Assembly (NCBI GenBank): GCA_023954375.1
Contig: JAMLIC010000032.1
Coordinates: 1-64,000, forward strand
Source of the DNA: Planctomycetota bacterium
GTDB lineage: Bacteria > Planctomycetota > J058
Length of the DNA: 64,000 nucleotides
Reading direction: 5' to 3'
Of this stretch, positions 25,297 through 34,274 are shown one piece after another (position 1 is the first letter of the stretch; every line of letters starts with the position of its first letter). Under the pieces are notes generated by a model, which saw nothing but the letters and a program-made list of their open reading frames with translations, was not told the origin of the DNA and ran no database searches. Both the position numbers and the translations under genes were made by a program.

Positions 25297-27129
25297 TCAG
25301 TCCAGCTCCGCCTTGAACACCGACGGCGCGAGCGCCTTGCTCTTGTCGGTGCCCTCCGCCACGAGCAGGCCGACCACCTTCCCGTTGGCGTCGATCACGG
25401 GGCCGCCGATCCAGGAGCGGAACGACGGCGCGTCGAGCTCCATGCGCTTGCCGGCGGCCACCACCTTGCCCTGGAAGAGGAACAGGCCCACCTGGTCGCT
25501 GGACTCGAGGCCGTCGCCCCCCTGCTGCGTGCCGAGGACGACGAGCGGCAGCCCGGCCGCCGGCTCGCCCTGCCCGAGCTGCAGGTAGGGCTGGTCGGTG
25601 AGGCCGTCGACCTTCAGGATCACCACGTCCGACTCGTCGCGCCGGTGCGGGCGGACCTTGACCTCCACCTGCGCGTTGTCGAACGGGATCGTCACCGGCG
25701 CCTCGGCGCCGACCGAGTCGTTGAAGCGGCGGACGACGGCCACCCTCGCGCCCGTGTAGGTCGTCGTGTAGATCCCCGCCGTCGCGGTCATCACCTCGAG
25801 GTCGGTGAGCACCTGCATGCCCTTCTCGCGCAGCTTCGTCTGCAGGGCCAGCGCCGCCGGGTCGAAGTTGTGCGGCTCGACGACCTCCTTGGCCGTGACG
25901 ATGTGCCCCGACGCGCTGGCGAAGAAGCCGGTGCCGTGCGAGTCGGCGATCGGGATGCGGATCTTCGTCGTGTCGACCCGCTGGCCGGCCGGGATCGCGA
26001 ACACGCGCGCGCGGATGCCCACGACCTTGGCCTTGGCCTCGCTCGCCGCCTTCGTCAGGTCCTCGCCCACGTTCTCGGCGCGCTGCAGCTGCGCCTGGAA
26101 CTTCTCCAGCTGCTCCTTGAGCGCCGGGTCGTCGGGGTTCTCGGCCAGCGCCTTCTGCAGGGCGTCGACCGCGCCCTTGAGCTCGTCGGGGTTCGTGCTC
26201 CCCTCGAGCGCGCGCAGGTTCTCCTTGATCTTCGCCGCGTCGCTCAGGCGGCGGATGAGCTCGGCCAGCCGCCGCTCCTCCTCCTCCTTCGCCTTGCGCA
26301 GGGCCTCCTCGGCGTTCTTCTGGTCCTCCTCGCGCTTCTTCGCCGCGTCCTCGGCCATCTTCCCGGCCGCGGTGGCCTGCGAGCGGAGGGCGGTCAGCTG
26401 CGCCAGGGTCGCCGCCTCGCCGGCGGCGTCGAACTTCTTCACGGCGAGCGCGTACTGGGCCTTCGCCTGGTCCCAGGCCTCGTCCTGCTCCGCCGCCTCG
26501 GCGGCGGTCACGGCGGCGACGGCCGCCTCCCAGTCGCCCTTCGCCGTCGCCTCGCCGGCCGCGCCCATGCCCTCGGCCTTGGCGCGCGCGCGCGGCAGCT
26601 CGTCGGTCTTGAGGGCCTCGACCTCGGCCTTCAGGGCCTTCTTCTTCGCGCTGCTCGAGTAGAGGAAGACGCCCAGGCCGCCGAACAGGAGGAGGAAGAA
26701 GAAGCAGGTCGCGAGCAGGACGTTGCGCGACTTGCTCTTCTTCTTCTCCTCCTCGGCCCCGGCGAGCTTGTCGCTCAGGTCCTGGATCATCTGCGTCTTC
26801 TTGCCGGGGCCCGAGTGGAAGATGTAGGTCAGCTTGACCTTCGGGCCCTTCTCCCCGAACTGCACGACGCTGTCGTTGGGCAGGGGCACGGCGCCGGCGA
26901 CCTTCACCCCGTTGAGGAACGTCCCGTTGCGGCTGCCCAGGTCCTGGAGCATGACCTGGTCGCCCTGGAACGTGACGGATGCGTGGTTCGTCGAGACGTC
27001 CAGGTCCTTGAAGGGGTCGAAGGCGAGCTGGTTGCTCGCCGGGTCGCGCCCGATCGCGATCACGGGGCCGGGGAGATGTTCGGTCTGGCCCTGCTTGCTG
27101 CCCTCGAGATGGACCACGGTGAGCTTCAT
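25297..27129 (-). CDS. FHA-transmembrane protein with degenerate trypsin-like domain
   Basis: 610 residues. FHA domain (about 1-105; VIAIGRDPASN, STNHASVTF, GSRNGTFLNG), one membrane helix (about 137-157; LLATCFFFLLLFGGLGVFLY), a Lys/Glu/Ala-rich coiled coil (about 165-370), and a C-terminal HtrA/trypsin-like fold. In the triad the His position reads Glu415 (VTAKEVV), Asp501 is kept (ESDVVIL), and the nucleophile Ser is Ile574 (WIGGPV instead of NSGGPV). The protease is therefore inactive, though the fold seems kept, perhaps as a periplasmic binding or sensor domain. The FHA would face the cytoplasm and read kinase output. Confidence 0.85.
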   Translation of the reverse strand: MKLTVVHLEGSKQGQTEHLPGPVIAIGRDPASNQLAFDPFKDLDVSTNHASVTFQGDQVMLQDLGSRNGTFLNGVKVAGAVPLPNDSVVQFGEKGPKVKLTYIFHSGPGKKTQMIQDLSDKLAGAEEEKKKSKSRNVLLATCFFFLLLFGGLGVFLYSSSAKKKALKAEVEALKTDELPRARAKAEGMGAAGEATAKGDWEAAVAAVTAAEAAEQDEAWDQAKAQYALAVKKFDAAGEAATLAQLTALRSQATAAGKMAEDAAKKREEDQKNAEEALRKAKEEEERRLAELIRRLSDAAKIKENLRALEGSTNPDELKGAVDALQKALAENPDDPALKEQLEKFQAQLQRAENVGEDLTKAASEAKAKVVGIRARVFAIPAGQRVDTTKIRIPIADSHGTGFFASASGHIVTAKEVVEPHNFDPAALALQTKLREKGMQVLTDLEVMTATAGIYTTTYTGARVAVVRRFNDSVGAEAPVTIPFDNAQVEVKVRPHRRDESDVVILKVDGLTDQPYLQLGQGEPAAGLPLVVLGTQQGGDGLESSDQVGLFLFQGKVVAAGKRMELDAPSFRSWIGGPVIDANGKVVGLLVAEGTDKSKALAPSVFKAELD

Positions 27130-27216
27130 CGACCTGCCCCTCCCACTCCGGCCGGGTTCGCCGGGGGCTCATGATCGCCGCCCGCGGGGGCGGCTCGTAG
27201 CGTCACTGCGCCCCGG

Positions 27217-28512
27217 TCAACTCCGGGCTTCGACGGCCGACTCCGCCGCCCCGGGGGCGCGCGCCGCCGCCTGCGCGCGGGCCCGCTCGCCCTCGAGCTC
27301 CTCGGCGCGCTCCTCGAGGCGCTTCAGCTTCTGCCGCAGCGTCTTGACCATGGTCTCGCGCTCGGTCTTGGTCCGCGCCAGCTCCTCGCGCACCTCGACG
27401 ATGAGCTTCTCGAGCGCCTCGTTCTCGCCCTCGAGCTCCTCGACGCGCTCGTCGAGCTCGTCGATCTTCTCCTCGTAGGCCTCGACGAGCGTGCGCAGCT
27501 CGGCGTTGCTCTGCTCGAGCCGCTCCGCCTCCGCCTGCAGCTCCTTGACCCGCTCGCGCACGAGCGAGCCGCGGTCGGCGGCCTGCTGCTCGACCTGGAA
27601 CTGCAGGGCGGCCAGCCGCTCCTTCAGCTCCTCGTTCTCGAGCAGGAGCTCCGAGTTGACCTCCTCGAAGCGGGCCACCTCGTCCTTGGCCGTCTTGACC
27701 TCGTCGCGCCACTCCTCGAGCTTCTCGTGGCTCCGGAGGACCTCGCCGGCCATCGAGTCCTTCTGCTTCTCGGCCGCCGACCGGGCCTCGGCCACGCGCT
27801 GCTCGAGCTGCGCGATCTCGCGCCGCTGCGCGGCGAGCTCCTCGTCGCGCTCGAGGACGAGCGCGGCCTTCTCGTCGGCGATCTGCTGCAGCTCGAGGTT
27901 GCGGGCCTCGAGGTCCTCGGCGACCGACGGCGCGTAGCCGCCCGCGTCCGACGCCGCCCCGGCGCTGGCCTCGAGCGCCTCGGTCAGGGCCTGGGCCTCC
28001 TGCGTCTTCTGCGCCAGGCGCCGCCGCAGGTCGCGCACGAGCTCCTTGAGCTGGTCGGGGTCGTCGGGGACGGCCTCGTCGACCCGGGGCGGGGGGGCGG
28101 CCGCCGTGGCGGGCGGCGGCGACGCCTCGTCGTCCTCGACGGGAGCGACGGGGGCGACCGCGACGGGCGCGGCCGCGACGGGCGCGGCCGCGACGGGGGC
28201 GCCCGCGAGCTCGATGCGCAGCTCGGCCGTGCCCAGGCGCAGCTCGTCCTGGTCCTTGAGCGGGACCCGCTCCTCGACCTTCTCCCCGTTGAGGTAGGTG
28301 CCGCCCTTCGACTTGAGGTCCTCGAGGAAGACGGCGCCGTCCTCGATGATCAGCCGCGCGTGCTTGAAGCCGACGTCCTTGTCGCGGAGCTGGATCTCCG
28401 CCGCGCGGCCGGTGCCGATCTGATGCTCGCCGGGGGCCAGCTCCAGGACCTCTCCGGAGCGCTTGCCGCTGAGGATGGTGAGTCGGGCCAGCAAGCCAGT
28501 CCCCCCCGTCAC
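27217..28512 (-). CDS. FHA-domain protein with long coiled coil
   Basis: 431 residues: FHA domain (about 10-100; HQIGTGRAAEIQLRD, FKHARLII, SKGGTYLNG), an Ala/Pro/Val-rich linker of repeated PVAAA units (about 105-150), then heptad coiled coil to the end. Paralogue of the protein at 14098-15591. GTG 28512 is the longest start; an internal TTG six residues on, with a G-run upstream, would begin closer to the FHA fold. A TTGACA promoter lies about 185 nt upstream. It probably scaffolds phospho-Thr partners together with the neighbouring FHA membrane protein. Confidence 0.85.
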   Translation of the reverse strand: MTGGTGLLARLTILSGKRSGEVLELAPGEHQIGTGRAAEIQLRDKDVGFKHARLIIEDGAVFLEDLKSKGGTYLNGEKVEERVPLKDQDELRLGTAELRIELAGAPVAAAPVAAAPVAVAPVAPVEDDEASPPPATAAAPPPRVDEAVPDDPDQLKELVRDLRRRLAQKTQEAQALTEALEASAGAASDAGGYAPSVAEDLEARNLELQQIADEKAALVLERDEELAAQRREIAQLEQRVAEARSAAEKQKDSMAGEVLRSHEKLEEWRDEVKTAKDEVARFEEVNSELLLENEELKERLAALQFQVEQQAADRGSLVRERVKELQAEAERLEQSNAELRTLVEAYEEKIDELDERVEELEGENEALEKLIVEVREELARTKTERETMVKTLRQKLKRLEERAEELEGERARAQAAARAPGAAESAVEARS

Positions 28513-28671
28513 GAGGCCGGCGCGGGCGGCTGCCCTCGCCGTCGTCGTCGACCTTCGCGGGTCGTGAGCCCGTGATCCTACCGACTCGAGCCGCCCAGGT
28601 GTGCGCCCGCGAGCGGTTCCGAGCAGGGTGACCCAACCCGCCCGCGCGACGCCACCCCGTTGAAGCAGCGT

Positions 28672-28701
28672 GATTTAGCACACCACGTCGGCCCGTGTCA
28701 A
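28672..28701 (-). promoter_or_regulatory. Sigma-70-type promoter for the FHA gene cluster
   Basis: On the minus strand: TTGACA (28701-28696), 18-nt spacer, and an extended -10 TG-C-TAAATC (TAAATC at 28677-28672). It lies just inside the gap after the histidine-kinase gene and drives 27217-28512 with a leader of about 150 nt. Confidence 0.6.
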
Positions 28702-28721
28702 CGCGGCGAGGCGCACCTGCC

Positions 28722-30320
28722 TCACGCCAGGGGCTCCATGAGCTCGTCGCTCGAACTCCCGGGGAGCTCGGCGGGCAGCTCCTCGCCCGGCCCGGGGGCC
28801 CAGGCGGGCAGGAGCACGCGGAAGCGGGCGCCGCGGCCGGGCCCGTCGCTCTCGGCGGTGATCGTGCCGCCGTGGCGGGTCACCGTCCCGTAGACGAGGG
28901 CCAGGCCCAGCCCGGTGCCCTCGCTGCCGCGGGTGGTGAAGAAGGGCTCGAACAGCCGGTCGAGGTCCTGGGGCGCGATGCCCACCCCCGTGTCGGCGAC
29001 CTCCACCCACACCTGCTCGCCCGCGCGGCCGCCCCGCAGGGAGACGCCGCCGCCCTCGCCCGCCGTCGGGCCGGCGCCGCCGGCGACGGCCTGGAGCGCG
29101 TTGAACAGCAGGTTGAGCAGGGCCTCCTTCAGGGCGTCGGGGTCGCCCTTCACCGGCAGCGGGCCCTCGAGCTCGAGCCGCAGCCCGCGCTCCCGGGCCC
29201 GCGGGTCGAGGCGGGCCAGCGAGACCGCGTCGCGGGCCACGAGGCCCAGGTCGAAGGGCACCAGGACCGTGGGCTTCTGGCGGGAGAAGTCGAGGAGGCG
29301 CCGCACGACCTTCTTCAGCCGGTAGGCCTCCGACTCGATCGTCTCCAGGTAGTCCGGGAAGTCGACGAACCCGGGCGCCCCGGCCAGGGCCGGGTCCTTC
29401 GCGCGGTCGAGCAGCCCCTCGGCGGCGCCGGCGATCACGGTCAGGGGGTTGCTCACCTCGTGCGCCACGCCCGCCGCGAGCCGGCCGACGGCGGCCAGGC
29501 GCCGCTCGCGCTCGAGCTCGACCTCGCGCTGGCGGAGCTCCTCGGTGCGCTTCCGGACCTCGGCCTCGAGCCCCTCGTAGACGGTGCGCAGGCGGGCCGT
29601 CATGTCGTTGAAGGCGGCGGCCAGCTCGCCCAGCTCGTCGCTCGTGCGCACGTGGACGACCGTGTCGAGCCGCCCCTTGCCGACCTCGCGCGCGGCGCGC
29701 AGGAGCTTGACGACGGGGTGGGCGGTCACGCGGGCCAGGACGACGGCGCCCACGACCCAGGAGAGGAGGGCGAGCGAGAGCCCCCCGATCGTCACCCAGC
29801 GGTCGAGGCGGTCCGCGCGGTCGACCACCCGCTGCGTGGCGAGGCGCGCCTCGTGGCCGACGGGCTCGATGACGCCCTCCTCCTGGACGGCGATCAGGTC
29901 GACGTGCGCCCGCTCGACGGCGTCGCGCTCGGGGAAGCCCGCCCGCCCCGCCGCCGCCGCGTAGGCCCGGCCCGACGCGCGGTAGGCCTCGACCGCGCGC
30001 GTCACCCGCTCGATCGCCGCCCGCGAGGCGGGGCTCGTGGTCAGCCGCTCGAGGCTCCTGCAGAGCACGAGCGTGCGGTCGGCGTGCTCGACCAGGGCCG
30101 CGCGCGCGCGCGAGCCCTCGACGCCCAGGGCGTCGGGCCCGGGCAGGCGCGCCAGCTCGGCCTTGATCTGCCCGCACAGGTCGTCGGTCTGCGTGTAGCG
30201 CTGCAGCCGCTCGACGTCGCGGCCGACGACGCGCAGGCTGTAGGCCGCCGTGAGCCCCTCGACGATCGGGAACGCGCCCGAGGCGAGGAAGAGGAAGATC
30301 AGCTTCGTGCGGACGCGCAC
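28722..30320 (-). CDS. Membrane-bound sensor histidine kinase
   Basis: 532 residues. Transmembrane helices at about 6-28 and 175-198 flank a periplasmic helical sensor of about 145 residues. Then HAMP (about 199-252), a coiled linker, HisKA with phosphorylated His287 (VAHEVSNPLT), and HATPase_c with N box (NLLFNALQAV), G1 (DTGVGI), F box (LFEPFFTT) and G2 (GTGLGLALVYG). The H-box reads HEVSNPLT, as in NtrB/AtoS-like kinases that pair with sigma-54 regulators. GTG 30320 with GGAG in place. No response regulator is adjacent; the regulator at 16650 is a candidate partner. Confidence 0.92.
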   Translation of the reverse strand: MRVRTKLIFLFLASGAFPIVEGLTAAYSLRVVGRDVERLQRYTQTDDLCGQIKAELARLPGPDALGVEGSRARAALVEHADRTLVLCRSLERLTTSPASRAAIERVTRAVEAYRASGRAYAAAAGRAGFPERDAVERAHVDLIAVQEEGVIEPVGHEARLATQRVVDRADRLDRWVTIGGLSLALLSWVVGAVVLARVTAHPVVKLLRAAREVGKGRLDTVVHVRTSDELGELAAAFNDMTARLRTVYEGLEAEVRKRTEELRQREVELERERRLAAVGRLAAGVAHEVSNPLTVIAGAAEGLLDRAKDPALAGAPGFVDFPDYLETIESEAYRLKKVVRRLLDFSRQKPTVLVPFDLGLVARDAVSLARLDPRARERGLRLELEGPLPVKGDPDALKEALLNLLFNALQAVAGGAGPTAGEGGGVSLRGGRAGEQVWVEVADTGVGIAPQDLDRLFEPFFTTRGSEGTGLGLALVYGTVTRHGGTITAESDGPGRGARFRVLLPAWAPGPGEELPAELPGSSSDELMEPLA

Positions 30321-30354
30321 GGGCTCCAGGGTAGCTCAGGCGTCCGCCGGCGGC

Positions 30355-30954
30355 TCAGTTCCTGATCCCCGCCCGGTCCCGCAGCCCCTGCTCGTACTCC
30401 TTCCACTGGGCCAGGAGCGGCCCGGTGGGCTTGCCGAGCTCGATCGCCCGCTCGATGTCGCGCGCGGCGGCCTGCCAGTCCTCGAAGAAGATGTCCGTGC
30501 GCATGAGCAGGTAGTAGCCCCACCCGGCGAGGTGCTGGTCGGAGGTGTCGTCGACCACCACGCGCAGGTTCTCGCGCGCGGCCTGGTAGTGGGGGGTGGC
30601 CTTGGCCCGGTGCTCGTTGGCCTCGCGCCGGTGGGCGAGCGCGTCGTCGCGGCGCCCCTGCTCGGCCATGCGCGCCGCGGCGCGCACCGCCTGGCGCTCG
30701 CGGATGTGGTGCGCCTCGCCCGTCTCGTACTGCAGGCGGGCCAGCTCGAACCGCATGCGCGTGTGGCCGGGGTACTGGCCCACGCCGCCGCTGAGCGTGC
30801 GGATCGCCTGGTCGACGTTGCCCTGCTCCGCCTGCTTGATCCCCTGGGCGAAGACCTCGTTGCCGGCGGGCTCGCCGGTCGAGGCGCAGCCGCCGGCGAG
30901 GGCGAGCGCCAGCAGCGCGGGCAGCAGGGCGAGGCGGGTGAGGGTCCTGTTCAC
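30355..30954 (-). CDS. TPR-like lipoprotein
   Basis: 199 residues, GTG 30954 with a perfect AGGAGG 8 nt upstream. Signal LLPALLALALAGGC ends in a lipobox-like AGGC. The mature protein is helical with tetratricopeptide-like pairs (QAEQGNVDQAIRTLSGGVGQYPGHTRMRFELARLQYETG; later WQAAARDIERAIELG). It is third in an operon with the NFACT gene and another helical lipoprotein. Likely an outer-membrane-anchored scaffold; partner unknown. Confidence 0.75.
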   Translation of the reverse strand: MNRTLTRLALLPALLALALAGGCASTGEPAGNEVFAQGIKQAEQGNVDQAIRTLSGGVGQYPGHTRMRFELARLQYETGEAHHIRERQAVRAAARMAEQGRRDDALAHRREANEHRAKATPHYQAARENLRVVVDDTSDQHLAGWGYYLLMRTDIFFEDWQAAARDIERAIELGKPTGPLLAQWKEYEQGLRDRAGIRN

Positions 30955-31016
30955 GCCGGGAGCCTCCTGGGCTCGAGGGCGACCGCCCCTGAGGACGGTC
31001 GGGGTGGGGGGCGGGT

Positions 31017-31892
31017 TCATCGCGGCGGCGCGCCGGGGGGCCGGGTCCCGGCCTCGCTGAGGCGCATCCGGTCGCGCACGAAGGGCTTGACCGGCTGGAA
31101 CTGCCCGAGCCGCTGCTCGGTGACCCGCTCGAGGATCTCCTTGCGCAGCTCGCGGTAGTCCTGGCGCAGGGGGTCGCGCTCGGGGATCCCGGCCAGGTCC
31201 ATCTCGTGCAGGACCTGGTCGAGCCAGCGCTGGGCCTCGACGTAGTTCTGCAGGTAGAAGTGCAGCTTCCACAGGTAGTCGTAGACGCTCTTGTCGTCGG
31301 CCCGCTGCTGGCGGTAGCTCGCGAACAGGCTGAGCGACCGGCCCGCGGACCGGTTGAGGTTCACGAGCAGCAGGTCGAACACCTTCCGCAGCTCGGCCAC
31401 CTTCGCCGCGACCTCCTCGTCGCTCAGCGCGCGCCCGCCGTCGCTCTGGTGGGCCGTCCGGTCGAGCTCGAGGCGGTTCATCTCCCAGGCGTAGCTGTCG
31501 GCGAGCCGGAACCAGTAGGAGGCCTCGAAGAACATGCACTGCGCGAGGAGGTAGCGGTCGCGCGAGGAGTCGGGGACCTTGGAGAGGATCTCCTCGAGCA
31601 GCTCGATCGCCTGCCGGACCGCCTGGGTCGGCTCGTTGCGCAGGCACTGCTGCACGGCGTTCCGCCGCTCGGTGACCCAGCGGGCCACCTGCTCGGGGTC
31701 GCGGGCGCCCGTGCGCCGCTCGCGGTCGATGTCGCTCCACTCGAGCTCGAAGTCGAACTTGAGGCGCGGCCCGGGCGGCAGGACGACCGCCGGCTCGTCG
31801 ACCTTCGGCAGCTCGTCCTCGGTCGGTTCGCTGCTTGCGCACCCGCCCAGGGCGAGCGCCGCGAGGGTCAACGTCACCGCGGGAAGCCTCAC
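31017..31892 (-). CDS. Helical lipoprotein, function unknown
   Basis: 291 residues. GTG 31892 with AGGAG 7 nt upstream, overlapping the NFACT stop (GTGA). Signal LTLAALALGGC with lipobox LGGC. The mature part is predominantly helical, with TPR-like pairing (AIELLEEILSKVPDSSRDRYLLAQCMFFEASYWF; YLQNYVEAQRWLDQVLHEM). The coupling to NFACT may be only organisational. Possible relation to BamD-like TPR lipoproteins is speculative. Confidence 0.7.
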   Translation of the reverse strand: MRLPAVTLTLAALALGGCASSEPTEDELPKVDEPAVVLPPGPRLKFDFELEWSDIDRERRTGARDPEQVARWVTERRNAVQQCLRNEPTQAVRQAIELLEEILSKVPDSSRDRYLLAQCMFFEASYWFRLADSYAWEMNRLELDRTAHQSDGGRALSDEEVAAKVAELRKVFDLLLVNLNRSAGRSLSLFASYRQQRADDKSVYDYLWKLHFYLQNYVEAQRWLDQVLHEMDLAGIPERDPLRQDYRELRKEILERVTEQRLGQFQPVKPFVRDRMRLSEAGTRPPGAPPR

Positions 31893-33478
31893 GCCTCGTC
31901 TCCTTCCGCGTCCTCGCGCCGGCCGGTGGCCAGGACCCGCCGCAGGCGCTCCGGGTCGTTGCCGGCCCGGATCGTCTTCTCGTTGCTGATCTGCACCAGC
32001 CCCGGCTTGGCCCCGCGCGGCTTCTTCACCCACTTGCGGGGCGTGTAGCTCACGTCGACCGCCGTCCCGCGGTTGCGCGCCTTCGACCAGTGGACGGCGA
32101 CCGTGGCCGCGTCGAGGAGGCTCTCGTGGTTGGGCGGGCGGTTCGGGTCGACGCGCAGGATCACGTGCGACCCCGGCATGCCGCGCACGTGGAAGAACAG
32201 GTCGTTGCCGCGGGCCACGCGCATGGTCAGGCGGTCGTTCTCCTCGTCGTTGCGCCCGACGAGGACCTCGTGGCCCTCGCGCGTGCGGAACGAGCGCGGC
32301 CCCTGGTTCGCCTGCACCTTGGGCCGCGGCGCGGACTCCTTGGGGAGCGCGCCCAGCTTGCGCAGGGTCTTCTCGTGGGCGTCGAGGGCCGCCTCGTCGT
32401 CGGGCGCGACCTCCTCGAGCGCGGCGACGAGCGCCTGGTAGTCGGCGATGCTCCGGTCGACCTCGCCCAGGCGCGTCTGCACCGAGGCCTCGCCGGCGCG
32501 CAGCTTGCGCGCCTTCTTGTAGAGGGCCTCGAACTGGTCCTGGACGGGCTCGGCCGGGTCGAGGGCCACGACCACCTCGACCGGCTCGCCGGTCGCGTAG
32601 TCGGTGAGGCGCGCCTCCCGCGCGCCGCGCGGGATCGACGCCACGTTCGCCTTGAGCAGGTCGGCCTGCCGCTCGAGGTCGTCGGCGCGGGCCACCTCGG
32701 CCAGCTGCGCCTCGAGCTTGTGCACGAGCCCCTCGGCCCGGCGGAGCGCCTGGCGCGCCGCCCGCAGGTAGCCCCCGCGCCGCGACGCCGATGCGGCCGC
32801 CTCGGCCTTCTCGCGCTGCAGGGCGGCGACGGCCGGCCCGACGACCAGGCGCCCCGGCTCGAGCTCGACCTCGGGGCAGAGCTGCGGCGTGTCCGGCGGC
32901 TGGTCGGCCCGCGGCGGCCGCGGCGGGGGCGGCTGGTAGAGGGTGCCGCGCTCGAAGGTCCTGGGCGCCCGGCCGGCGCTCAGGGCGCCCAGGCAGCGCA
33001 CGTGGCCCCCCTCGTCGCGCGCGCCGAGGATCAGGTTGCCCTGCCGGCCGATGAGCTCGACGAGGAGGCGCAGGCGCGGCTGCGCGTCGGGCGACGGCGA
33101 GGGCGCCGGGTGCGTCGCGTCGAGCGACACGATCCGCTCGCCCGGCACGGCCACGAGGTCGTCGACGCGGGCGCCCACGAGGTGGCGGCGCAGGAGGGCC
33201 AGGAACGGGTGCGGGTCGCGCGCCTGCGCCTTCTTGGCCCGGTCGTCGTCGGCGGCGACGAGCTCGGGCGGCAGGGCGACGACGCGCGCCCACTCCGCCG
33301 GCAAGGCGACCTCGAGCGCCGCGCGTCCCGTGGCCCGCGCGTCGGGGTCGCCGCCCTCGTGGTGGCGGACGAGGAGCACCCAGGCGTCGTCCTCGCGCCA
33401 GACCCGGTGGACGAACCCTCCCCGCAGGGCCGGGGCGGCCTCCTGGATCCAACGCCTGACATCCGCCGTGGTGATCAA
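31889..33478 (-). CDS. NFACT-family protein (RqcH/Fbp-like)
   Basis: 529 residues. NFACT-N domain (about 1-200), helix-hairpin and coiled-coil arms (about 215-380), and the NFACT-R domain at about 405-500 (GHEVLVGRNDEENDRLTMRVARGNDLFFHVRGMPGSH). Family members bind stalled 60S/50S subunits and add Ala tails (RqcH), or were described as fibronectin-binding proteins. The conserved Asp-Arg pair that recruits tRNA is not clearly readable here, so activity is uncertain. TTG 33478 is the only sensible start. A -10-like TATACT lies 8-14 nt upstream, so the transcript may be nearly leaderless. Confidence 0.88.
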   Translation of the reverse strand: MITTADVRRWIQEAAPALRGGFVHRVWREDDAWVLLVRHHEGGDPDARATGRAALEVALPAEWARVVALPPELVAADDDRAKKAQARDPHPFLALLRRHLVGARVDDLVAVPGERIVSLDATHPAPSPSPDAQPRLRLLVELIGRQGNLILGARDEGGHVRCLGALSAGRAPRTFERGTLYQPPPPRPPRADQPPDTPQLCPEVELEPGRLVVGPAVAALQREKAEAAASASRRGGYLRAARQALRRAEGLVHKLEAQLAEVARADDLERQADLLKANVASIPRGAREARLTDYATGEPVEVVVALDPAEPVQDQFEALYKKARKLRAGEASVQTRLGEVDRSIADYQALVAALEEVAPDDEAALDAHEKTLRKLGALPKESAPRPKVQANQGPRSFRTREGHEVLVGRNDEENDRLTMRVARGNDLFFHVRGMPGSHVILRVDPNRPPNHESLLDAATVAVHWSKARNRGTAVDVSYTPRKWVKKPRGAKPGLVQISNEKTIRAGNDPERLRRVLATGRREDAEGDEA

Positions 33479-33766
33479 GGCCGAGGAGTATAAGACGGGT
33501 TGCGCGTCACGGCGTGGTCACGTTCGGCCACCCGCCGCGCCACGCGCCTGGAGCCTCTGCGCCCCGGGCCCGGAGGGCCCGACGCGAGCGGACGCAGGCG
33601 TGGCGCCGCCGCGCAGCGAAGACGCGCTCGAGCTCACGGGTGGAGCAGCGAGCCAGGCGAGGCCGCGGAGGCCGAGGCGCTGCGGCGCGCGCGCGGGGTC
33701 TCATCAGTCGCCCTGATCCTACGACCCCCCGCGCGCGCCCGGCATCCGCAGCCGCCGATCACGTCG
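33479..33766. other. Intergenic region of 288 bp
   Basis: No convincing small gene. It holds a GC hairpin (33565-33571 with 33575-33581, CGGGCCC/GGGCCCG), and at 33487-33492 the minus-strand TATACT that may be the -10 of the NFACT gene. Part of the sequence resembles other GC-rich spacers of the window (for example a shared CTCCACCCGTGA with 40359-40373), so it may be repeat-derived. Confidence 0.4.
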
Positions 33767-34234
33767 TCAGTCGCAGGCGTGCAGGTCCGCGTCGGCCGTC
33801 CGGTACTCCAGCAGCTCCTTCGCCTCGGGGAAGAACAGCTTCACCTCGCGCTCGGCCGCCTCGGGCGAGTCGCTGCCGTGGATCAGGTTGTACTGGTTCG
33901 ACACGCCGAAGTCGCCGCGGATCGTCCCCGGCTCGGCCTTGAAGCCGAAGGTCGCGCCCATGAGCTTGCGGCACACGTCCACCGCGTGCGGCCCCTCGAG
34001 GACGAGCGCCATGACGGGGGCGCTGGTCATGAACTTGACGAGGCCCGGGTAGAACGGCCGCTCCTTGTGGGCCTCGTAGTGGCGCGCGGCCAGGTCCTGC
34101 GTGATCTGCATGAGCTTCATGCCGACGATGCGCAGCCCCTTCTCCTCGAAGCGAGTGAGGAGCCGGCCGCACAGGCGGCGCTGGACGGCGTCGGGCTTGA
34201 AGAGGATGAGCGTGCGCTGGACGGGCGAGGCCAT
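33767..34234 (-). CDS. ndk: Nucleoside diphosphate kinase
   Basis: 155 residues, typical length. Transfers gamma-phosphate between nucleoside triphosphates and diphosphates through a phospho-His. The signature NLIHGSDS contains the active His119; other conserved blocks are LILFKPDAV, ERPFY, VMALVLEG and GTIRGDFG. ATG 34234 with GGGAG 7 nt upstream. Single-gene unit between the NFACT operon and the membrane synthase gene. Confidence 0.97.
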   Translation of the reverse strand: MASPVQRTLILFKPDAVQRRLCGRLLTRFEEKGLRIVGMKLMQITQDLAARHYEAHKERPFYPGLVKFMTSAPVMALVLEGPHAVDVCRKLMGATFGFKAEPGTIRGDFGVSNQYNLIHGSDSPEAAEREVKLFFPEAKELLEYRTADADLHACD

Positions 34235-34274
34235 GGGTCGACTCCCGGGTCGGTGTGGTTGAAGGGCGCGGATT

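Noticed and set aside
33500..33760. Small gene between NFACT and ndk
   Set aside because: Open frames there are Arg/Ala-rich, lack RBS and resemble GC-rich spacer sequence.
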